This document shows, piece by piece, positions 6,246-11,458 of a DNA stretch of 11,458 nt. The DNA is from SZAS-103 sp964449135. GTDB taxonomy: Bacteria > Pseudomonadota > Gammaproteobacteria > Xanthomonadales > Xanthomonadaceae. Within the stretch, counting starts at the first letter, position 1. The number at the start of each line of letters is the position of its first letter. The position numbers and the translations under genes are program-made. The stretch spans positions 1-11,458 of the forward strand of contig CAYUXZ010000058.1 of the NCBI GenBank assembly GCA_964449135.1. Reading direction: 5' to 3'. The notes beneath the pieces were generated by a model. That model did not search any database. It saw only the letters and a program-made list of their open reading frames with translations, and was not told the origin of the DNA.

Positions 6246-7958
6246 TCACATCGCCTCGGGGGCGGAGACGCCCAGCAGATCCAGGCCGTTCGCGAGCGTC
6301 TGACGCGTGGCGACCGACAGCGCGAGCCGCGCGTCGCGCAGCGTCGCATCGTCCGCGACCAGCACCGGTTGCGCGTGGTAGAAGGTGTGGAACGCGTTCG
6401 CGAGCTCGCGCAGGTACTGGCAGAGCAGGTGCGGTTCGAGCTGAGCGGCGCAGGTTTCGACGACTTCCGGATAGCGCGAGAGCTCGATCATCAGCGCCTG
6501 TTCGTGCGCGTCGGTCAGGCGCGCGAGATTCGCGATGCCGTTGGCCTGATCGTAGGTGAATCCTTTCTCGCCGGCCTGGCGCAACAGGCTGCACACGCGC
6601 GCGTGCGCGTACTGCACGTAGAACACCGGATTGTCGTTGCTTTGCGAACGCGCGAGGTCGATGTCGAACGTGATCTGCGAATTCGGATCGCGCGCGACCA
6701 GGAACCAGCGCGTCGCGTCGCGCCCGGCTTCCTCGATCAGGTCGCGCAGCGTGAGGTAGCTGCCCGCGCGCTTGGACAGCTTCACTTCCTCGCCGCCGCG
6801 CATCACCGTGACCATCTGGTGCAGCACGTATTCGGGCCATTGCTTCGGGATGCCTTTCTCCAGCGCCTGCAGTCCCGCCTTCACGCGAGCGAGCGAGCCG
6901 TGGTGGTCGGCGCCGAGTTCGGTGATCGCGCGCACGTAACCGCGTTGCCATTTGCTGAAGTGATAGGCGACGTCCGGCAGGAAGTAGGTGTACGACCCGT
7001 CGGACTTGCGCATCACGCGGTCCTTGTCGTCGCCGAAATCGGTCGTGCGCAGCCACAGAGCGCCGTCCTGCTCGTAGGTGTGACCGCCGGCCTTGAGGGT
7101 CGCGACGGTCTCCTCGACCTTGCCGTCGCCGTACAGCGAGGACTCGAGGAAGAACACGTCGAAGGACACGCCGAACGCGGCGAGGTCGTCGTTTTGCTCG
7201 GCGCGCAGCACGGCGACCGCGTAGCGGCGGATCGCGTCGAGGTCGTCGGGATCGTGCGTGGGCGAGACGATGCCGTTGTCGGGCTTGCCGAGCAGGTAGT
7301 TGCGCGCGATGTCGAGGATGTAGTCGCCGCGGTAACCATCCTCGGGCCAGCCCGGATCGCCGGGGAACACACCCTTGCAGCGCGCCTGCACGGATTTGGC
7401 GAGGTTGTCTATTTGCGCGCCGGCGTCGTTGTAGTAGTACTCGCGCGCGACATTCCAGCCGGTGGCTTCGAGCAGCCGCGCGAGGGTGTCTCCGACCGCC
7501 GCCGCGCGGCCATGGCCGACGTGCAGCGGGCCGGTCGGATTTGCGGAAACGTATTCCACGCCCGCGCGCACGCCGTGGCCGGTATCGCTGCGGCCGTAGT
7601 CGCGGCCTTTCGCGAGCACGTTCGCGACTTCGCGCTGCCAGGCCGCATCGCAGAGGAAGATGTTGATGAAGCCCGGGCCGGCGATCTCGACCTTTGCGAC
7701 GTCTTCGTTTTTCGGCAGCGCGGCGACGATCTGCTGCGCGAGCGCGCGCGGATTGGACTTCGCGGGCTTCGCGAGCGCCATTGCGAGGTTGGTCGCGAAA
7801 TCGCCGTGCTCGCGGGTCTTGGTGCGATCCACGACGATCATGGGGACAACGAGGTCGCTCGGCAGGGCGCCGGAGGCGCGCAGGGTTTCGATCGCGGTCG
7901 TCAGCAGCGCGCGCAGTGCGTCTTTCACTTGGGGATTCCAGCCGGTATCAACCGGCAT
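6246..7958 (-). CDS. argS: Arginyl-tRNA synthetase
   Basis: Class I aminoacyl-tRNA synthetase charging tRNA-Arg with arginine. The product is 570 residues from the ATG at 7958. Domains in order: N-terminal ADD1 domain that contacts the tRNA D-loop (about 11-110, with EHGDFATNLAMALAK), the Rossmann catalytic core with the HIGH signature as HVGH (146-149) in SANPTGPLHVGHG, LPDVAYHFSKWQRG (327-340), GADHHG (349-354), the KMSK-equivalent KLSKRAG (393-399), and a C-terminal DALR anticodon-binding helical domain (about 445-570). All key motifs are intact. The start is uncertain: remembered xanthomonad ArgS proteins begin near VKDALRALL, and the GTG at 7928 has GGAA 7 bases upstream, giving 560 residues, whereas the ATG at 7958 has no ribosome binding site. 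The gene follows the HD-like gene by 32 bp and is followed by the SPOR gene 1 bp after its stop. Confidence 0.97.
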   Translation of the reverse strand: MPVDTGWNPQVKDALRALLTTAIETLRASGALPSDLVVPMIVVDRTKTREHGDFATNLAMALAKPAKSNPRALAQQIVAALPKNEDVAKVEIAGPGFINIFLCDAAWQREVANVLAKGRDYGRSDTGHGVRAGVEYVSANPTGPLHVGHGRAAAVGDTLARLLEATGWNVAREYYYNDAGAQIDNLAKSVQARCKGVFPGDPGWPEDGYRGDYILDIARNYLLGKPDNGIVSPTHDPDDLDAIRRYAVAVLRAEQNDDLAAFGVSFDVFFLESSLYGDGKVEETVATLKAGGHTYEQDGALWLRTTDFGDDKDRVMRKSDGSYTYFLPDVAYHFSKWQRGYVRAITELGADHHGSLARVKAGLQALEKGIPKQWPEYVLHQMVTVMRGGEEVKLSKRAGSYLTLRDLIEEAGRDATRWFLVARDPNSQITFDIDLARSQSNDNPVFYVQYAHARVCSLLRQAGEKGFTYDQANGIANLARLTDAHEQALMIELSRYPEVVETCAAQLEPHLLCQYLRELANAFHTFYHAQPVLVADDATLRDARLALSVATRQTLANGLDLLGVSAPEAM

Positions 7959-7972
7959 AGTCTAACGGCTGG
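7938..7972 (-). promoter_or_regulatory. Mutually exclusive hairpins over the argS start region
   Basis: Two stems share bases and cannot form together: an inner hairpin GCCGGT (7941-7946) with ACCGGC (7951-7956) and a 4-base loop, and an outer stem CCAGCCG (7938-7944) with CGGCTGG (7966-7972). The outer stem leaves the ATG at 7958 in its loop and covers part of the GGAA that would serve the GTG at 7928. This fits a leader lying upstream of the GTG start better than coding sequence. A regulatory function is inference. Confidence 0.3.
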
Positions 7973-7990
7973 CGGCGAAGGCCGCTGCGC

Positions 7991-9034
7991 TCACGGGCAG
8001 CCGGACAGCTTGGCGTACGCGGCGATCACCGCATCGGCGTCGGCGGGCGGATGGTCGGCGAACTGCGCGCGCAGCGCCGCGCTGACCGCACGCACGCGCG
8101 GTGCGTTCGCGGCCTTGCCGGCGCCGAACACGTGCTCGCCCTCGCGCGAGGCGAAGTGGTGCAGCTCGAAGAAGTAGTGCTCCTGCCCGTCGCTGAGGAA
8201 TTTCAGGGCCGGCTGCGCGGATTCGGGCGAATCCAGCGAGCGACGTTCGCGCATTTCGTGCTCTTGGCACAGGCGGATCGCGCTGTCGGCGAGCTCCTCG
8301 TACGGCTCGCCGGCGTTCGCGGTGTCGAGGTCTGCCGCGAGCCGCGCGAGCTGCAGTCCCGGCGGGATCGCGCGATCCAGTCTCCAGTCCGGAAGCGCCT
8401 GATCCAGCCAGCCGGGCAGGTGCCGCGCGAGCGCGCCACCGCCGATCGCCGCCTCGGCCGAATTCGTCAGTGGCCGCGCATGGAAACCGAAGGTGCTGCC
8501 AACAATCGCGAGCTCCATCGTCACGTACACGGCGCGATCGTGCTCGCGGTCGTAGCCGCAGGCGTCGAGGATGCGCAGGGTTTCGCCGGCGCTCGCGGCC
8601 TCGTTGCCGCCGACCGGACTGGGCGCTTCGCTGGTCTCGCGCTGGCGCAGGTCGTGGCAGGCCGCGAACAAGCCGAGCAGCAGCCAGTCCATCAGCGGCA
8701 GCGCGTTGATGCCGATCGCGCGCTCGAGCGTGTTGATCCTGCGATCGGCGACTTCGAGGATATGCCCTTCGTTGTGATAGGCGTGGAAGTCGTTGCCGAA
8801 GCGGCCGTGGCGCAGGCCCAGCCGCGCCAGGCCAAGCAGGAAGGCATCGCCGGCGCGCGCGATCGTGGCATCGGCGGCCGGGCCGTAGTGCTGCACGAGC
8901 AGCTCGTGCCGACGCGCGACCCAGTCGAGGATGTCCGGCCGCTCGCGCGCGATCAGCACGCGCGCGCTCGCCGGGTCGGGCAGCGCGCGCTCGACCGCGT
9001 CCGGCGGGAACTGCTGGTCGTATCCGAGGATCAC
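7991..9034 (-). CDS. Uncharacterised protein with HD-domain-like metal-binding motifs
   Basis: I cannot assign a named family. The 347-residue product contains motifs in the order expected of an HD-superfamily phosphohydrolase: FHAYHNEGHILEV (83-95, with His87 and His91, like the YHNxxH of cyclic nucleotide phosphodiesterases), the HD pair His127-Asp128 in AACHDLRQ, and a possible last ligand Asp235 in LAADLDTAN. Helical segments around 112-125 fit a helical HD fold. No signal peptide, transmembrane helix or attached GAF, PAS or response-regulator domain is seen. GTG 9034 is chosen as the first in-frame start after radC, with GGGA 9 bases upstream. It lies between radC and argS on the same strand (88 bp and 32 bp gaps), with a candidate promoter of its own. 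Substrate and role are unknown; hydrolysis of a nucleotide or phosphate ester is a family-level guess. Confidence 0.75.
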   Translation of the reverse strand: MILGYDQQFPPDAVERALPDPASARVLIARERPDILDWVARRHELLVQHYGPAADATIARAGDAFLLGLARLGLRHGRFGNDFHAYHNEGHILEVADRRINTLERAIGINALPLMDWLLLGLFAACHDLRQRETSEAPSPVGGNEAASAGETLRILDACGYDREHDRAVYVTMELAIVGSTFGFHARPLTNSAEAAIGGGALARHLPGWLDQALPDWRLDRAIPPGLQLARLAADLDTANAGEPYEELADSAIRLCQEHEMRERRSLDSPESAQPALKFLSDGQEHYFFELHHFASREGEHVFGAGKAANAPRVRAVSAALRAQFADHPPADADAVIAAYAKLSGCP

Positions 9035-9082
9035 GTCGTCGTATCCCGTCCGATCCGCGCTCGCGGCCCATGCCGCGGCCGC

Positions 9083-9114
9083 AGTATATGCGCGCAGCGG
9101 AGGGTTTCGGCAAC
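9083..9114 (-). promoter_or_regulatory. Candidate promoter for the HD-like gene
   Basis: On the minus strand a TATACT hexamer (9088 to 9083, five of six bases of the -10 consensus) lies about 50 bases before the GTG at 9034. A TTGCCG hexamer (9114 to 9109) is upstream, but the spacer is 20 bases, longer than the usual 16-18. It lies downstream of the radC stop, so it could give the HD-like gene and argS transcription independent of radC. Confidence 0.35.
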
Positions 9115-9122
9115 GCGGGTTG

Positions 9123-9797
9123 CTACACCCAGCCGCGCGCGGCCAGCGAGCACGGCGCGCCATCACCGACCACGAAATGGTCGAGCAGGCGGATCTCCAC
9201 CATTGCCAGCGCATCGCGCAATCGCGCGGTGACCGCACGGTCGGCGGCGGAGGGTTCGTTGCTGCCGGACGGATGGTTGTGGCCGACGATCAGCGCCGCC
9301 GCGTTGTGCGCGAGGCAGCGTTTGAGCACTTCGCGCGGATAGACCTCGGCGCCGTCGAGCGTGCCGCGGAACAGTTCCTCGAACGCGATCGCGCGATGCC
9401 GATTGTCGAGGAACAGGCCCGCGAAGACCTCGTGCGGCAGGCCGCGCAGGCGGCGCGCGAAGTACTCGCCGGCACGCGCCGGATCGGTCAGCGCCTCGCC
9501 GCGCTCCAGTCCCGCGGCGAGGTGGCGGCTGCCCAGTTCGAGCGCGGCCTTGAGTGCGCACACGCGCGCGGGACCCAGGCCGGGTTCCCCGATCAATTCG
9601 CAGGTCGGTTTCTCCAGCAATCCGCGCAGGCTGCCGAAGCGCGCGAGCAGCTGCCGCGCCGAAGCCACCGCGTCCATGCCGCGCAGGCCCGAGCCGAGGA
9701 ACACCGCAAGCAGTTCGGCGTCGGACAGGCGTTGCGGTCCGTGCGCGAGCAGGCGCTCGCGGGGGCGTTCGTCGGCGGGCCATTCGCGGATTTTCAT
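9123..9797 (-). CDS. radC: RadC family JAMM/MPN+ domain protein (UPF0758)
   Basis: A 224-residue protein, matching the 222 of E. coli YicR/RadC. The N-terminal half carries a RadC-type helical region with a helix-hairpin-helix-like segment (about 60-88, IGEPGLGPARV). The C-terminal half is a JAB1/MPN+ zinc-hydrolase-like domain: Glu123 in PHEVFAGLFLDNRH, and the JAMM signature HNHPSG (173-178) with Asp186 in EPSAAD. Despite the name, the radC allele of E. coli was traced to recG, and the function of this family remains unclear. The ATG at 9797 gives the expected MKIREWPADERPRERL start; the extension to 9908 lacks family resemblance. It is divergent from coaBC, and the radC-coaBC-dut neighbourhood is conserved in gammaproteobacteria. 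The nearest ribosome binding site is weak (GAG 9 bases upstream). Confidence 0.94.
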   Translation of the reverse strand: MKIREWPADERPRERLLAHGPQRLSDAELLAVFLGSGLRGMDAVASARQLLARFGSLRGLLEKPTCELIGEPGLGPARVCALKAALELGSRHLAAGLERGEALTDPARAGEYFARRLRGLPHEVFAGLFLDNRHRAIAFEELFRGTLDGAEVYPREVLKRCLAHNAAALIVGHNHPSGSNEPSAADRAVTARLRDALAMVEIRLLDHFVVGDGAPCSLAARGWV

Positions 9798-9960
9798 GGG
9801 ATCGGACTCGGGTTGTTGGGCCGGCAGTCGGCGAGAACGGCGGTGAAATGCCAGCACAAGCCGGCCTATGCAGATTGCGGGACGTGACTTCCGTCGGCTG
9901 TCCGCCACCGGCTGAACACGGTTAAGCTAGGCGCTCTTTCCGCCGTAGGATTTTTCCGAC

Positions 9961-11199
9961 GTGACCGCGCACCTGGACGGCGAACGCATCCTGCTGGGCG
10001 TCAGCGGCGGCATCGCCGCGTACAAGGTCGCCGAGCTCGTGCGCCGCCTGCGCGACGCGGGTGCCGATGTGCAGGTCGTGATGACCGAAGCGGCCGGGCA
10101 CTTCGTCGGGGCGGCGACTTTCCAGGCGCTGTCGGGCCATCCGGTGCGCGGCTCGCTCTGGGATCCTGCCGCCGAAGCGGCGATGGGGCACATCGAACTC
10201 GCGCGCTGGGCCAGCCGCGTCGTGATCGCGCCGGCGAGCGCGGACGTGATCGCGAAGCTCGCCAACGGCCACGCGAACGATCTGCTCTCGACGATGTGCC
10301 TGGCGACCACCGCGCCGCTTGCGATCGTCCCGGCGATGAACAACCGCATGTGGCTGCATCCGGCGACGCAGGCGAACCTCGCGCTGCTCAAAGAGCGTGG
10401 CGCTCTCGTCGTAGGCCCGGCCGACGGCGCGCAGGCCTGCGGCGAGTTCGGGCCCGGCCGCATGAGCGAACCCGATGCGATCGTGGCTGCGTTGATCGCC
10501 GCCAGGATGCCGGCAGGCGAAGGACCGCTGAAAGGACAGCGCGTGCTGGTCAGCGCCGGGCCGACCTACGAGGATCTCGATCCGGTGCGGTATCTGGGCA
10601 ATCGCAGCTCCGGCAAGATGGGCTTCGCGCTGGCCGCGGCCGCGGCCGAGCTCGGCGCGAACGTGACCCTGATCGCGGGCCCGGTGTCGCTGCCCACGCC
10701 CGCGGGCGTGAGGCGCATCGACGTACGCCGCGCGGTCGAGATGCGCGATGCAGCGATGGCCGCGCTGCCGCAGGACATCTACATCGGCGCGGCCGCGGTC
10801 GCCGACTACATGCCGGCGCGCACTGCGGCCGACAAGATCAAGAAACCGACCGATTCGAAGGACAGTGGCCTGTCGCTGGATCTCGTGCGCACGCCCGACA
10901 TCCTCGCCGAGATTGCCGTACACGTGAACAGGCCACGGCTGGTCGTGGGTTTCGCCGCGGAGACCGCGAACCTGGAAGCTTCCGCGCGCGACAAGCTGCA
11001 GCGCAAGCGCGTGGATGCGATCGCGGCCAACCGCGTGGGCGTGGCAGGCAGTGGCTTCGATTGCGACAGCAATGCGCTGAACGTTTATTGGAACGGCGGC
11101 GAGGCCGCGCTGGGCCCGGCTTCCAAGGCGCAGGTCGCACGCGACCTGCTGCGCCTGCTGCTCGATCGCGTTTCCTCCGCGCAGGGGTCGCGCGCATGA
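9961..11199 (+). CDS. coaBC: Bifunctional phosphopantothenoylcysteine decarboxylase / phosphopantothenate-cysteine ligase
   Basis: Two consecutive steps of coenzyme A synthesis in one 412-residue protein (E. coli Dfp has 406). CoaC, the N-terminal FMN-dependent decarboxylase: GVSGGIAAYK (13-22), catalytic His77 in GHIEL, APASADVIAKLANG (90-103), PAMNNRMW (124-131), and the active-site Cys160 in ACGEFGPGRM. CoaB, the C-terminal CTP-dependent ligase: SAGPTYEDLDPVRYLGNRSSGKMG (198-221, with Asn214), AAAVADYMP (277-285), DKIKK (291-295), and VGFAAET (329-335). Both activities look intact. The start is GTG 9961: an in-frame TAG lies five codons upstream, and AGGA (9947-9950) is 10 bases before it. 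The stop overlaps the dut start as ATGA, implying co-transcription and translational coupling. Confidence 0.97.
   Translation: MTAHLDGERILLGVSGGIAAYKVAELVRRLRDAGADVQVVMTEAAGHFVGAATFQALSGHPVRGSLWDPAAEAAMGHIELARWASRVVIAPASADVIAKLANGHANDLLSTMCLATTAPLAIVPAMNNRMWLHPATQANLALLKERGALVVGPADGAQACGEFGPGRMSEPDAIVAALIAARMPAGEGPLKGQRVLVSAGPTYEDLDPVRYLGNRSSGKMGFALAAAAAELGANVTLIAGPVSLPTPAGVRRIDVRRAVEMRDAAMAALPQDIYIGAAAVADYMPARTAADKIKKPTDSKDSGLSLDLVRTPDILAEIAVHVNRPRLVVGFAAETANLEASARDKLQRKRVDAIAANRVGVAGSGFDCDSNALNVYWNGGEAALGPASKAQVARDLLRLLLDRVSSAQGSRA
11183..11187 (+). promoter_or_regulatory. Ribosome binding site for dut inside the coaBC 3' end
   Basis: AGGGG lies 8 bases before the dut ATG at 11196, within the last codons of coaBC. 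It supports this ATG as the true dut start even though the start and the coaBC stop overlap. Confidence 0.6.
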
Positions 11200-11458
11200 T
11201 CCGCGACGTGCAGATGCGCGTGCTCGATCCGCGCCTGGGCCGCGATTTCCCGCTGCCCGACTACGCGACCGCGGGTTCGGCCGGGATGGACCTGCGCGCG
11301 ATGATCGATCGCCAACTCACCCTCGCGCCCGGCGAAACCTCGCTGATTCCGACCGGGGTCTCGATCCACATCGGCGATCCGCAGCTGTGCGCGGTGATCC
11401 TGCCGCGCTCGGGCCTGGGCCACAAGCACGGCATCGTGCTCGGCAACCTGGTCGGCCT
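11196..11458 (+). CDS. dut: Deoxyuridine 5'-triphosphate nucleotidohydrolase (dUTPase), 3' end outside the window
   Basis: Hydrolyses dUTP to dUMP and pyrophosphate, keeping uracil out of DNA and supplying dUMP for dTTP synthesis; the family is a homotrimer. Only the first 87 codons are present, of about 150 expected. Conserved motif 1 appears as AGSAGMDLRA (26-35), motif 2 as PRSGLG (70-75) followed by HKHGIVLGNLVG, where motif 3 begins before the cut-off. The match to E. coli Dut over this stretch is close (FPLPDYAT, LAPGETSLIPTG, LPRSGLGHKHGIVLGNLVG). It overlaps the coaBC stop by ATGA and is the third member of the conserved radC/coaBC/dut neighbourhood. In many gammaproteobacteria algC/argB or slmA follows, which cannot be checked here. 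Confidence 0.96.
   Translation, partial: MIRDVQMRVLDPRLGRDFPLPDYATAGSAGMDLRAMIDRQLTLAPGETSLIPTGVSIHIGDPQLCAVILPRSGLGHKHGIVLGNLVG

Noticed and set aside
6141..8177. 678-codon plus-strand ORF opposite argS
   Set aside because: It is the antisense shadow of an intact argS; no motif or start signal supports it.
9035..9238. Extended N-terminus for the HD-like protein back to 9238
   Set aside because: It would overlap the end of radC and gives arginine-rich, shadow-like sequence; GTG 9034 has a better ribosome binding site.
9798..9908. Extended N-terminus for radC back to 9908
   Set aside because: MKIREWPADERPRERL at 9797 is the family start; the added residues look like translated intergenic DNA.
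9798..9960. Promoters for the radC/coaBC divergent pair
   Set aside because: I looked on both strands but found no -10/-35 pair with acceptable matches and spacing; only the AGGA before coaBC is supportable.

Overview
The window is a piece of a high-GC gammaproteobacterial chromosome, most likely from the Xanthomonadales/Lysobacterales (Xanthomonas, Stenotrophomonas or Rhodanobacter relatives). I infer this from protein resemblance (SpeE, SpeA, ArgS), the radC-coaBC-dut order, strong GC bias at third codon positions (which also creates many long antisense shadow ORFs), and a GTAG-type REP pair of the kind known from Stenotrophomonas. No database search was possible; family calls rest on motifs I can read and on remembered family sequences.

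Layout. Positions 1-489 look like the edge of an accessory or decayed region: a lower-GC stretch with a short ORF (92-307), then only the first 46 codons of a Ser/Thr protein kinase (352-489). The kinase is cut off at an inverted pair of GTAG REP hairpins (490-555) lying 3 bp past the stop of speE. From 559 on the DNA is ordinary housekeeping sequence. speE (minus) and speA (plus) diverge from a shared 151-bp region and cover two steps of polyamine synthesis from arginine. A dense inverted-repeat element (3518-3641) fills the gap to ydfG (minus). ydfG diverges from a metallo-beta-lactamase-fold hydrolase (plus), which converges on the next cluster with a 16-bp gap.

The next cluster, all on the minus strand and transcribed from high to low coordinates, is radC, an unassigned HD-domain-like protein, argS, and a membrane-anchored SPOR-domain protein. 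argS and the SPOR gene are separated by 1 bp. Divergent from radC on the plus strand are coaBC (CoA synthesis) and dut (dUTPase, cut off by the window end), which overlap by ATGA.

No rRNA, tRNA, CRISPR array, insertion sequence, phage integrase or defence system was found. I do not see a convincing new multi-gene system. The points most worth a second look are the kinase truncation at the REP pair, the unassigned HD-like protein, the lysine/arginine-rich N-terminus of the MBL protein where I would expect a signal peptide, the 124-bp repeat after speA, and small secondary structures over the speE and argS start sites.
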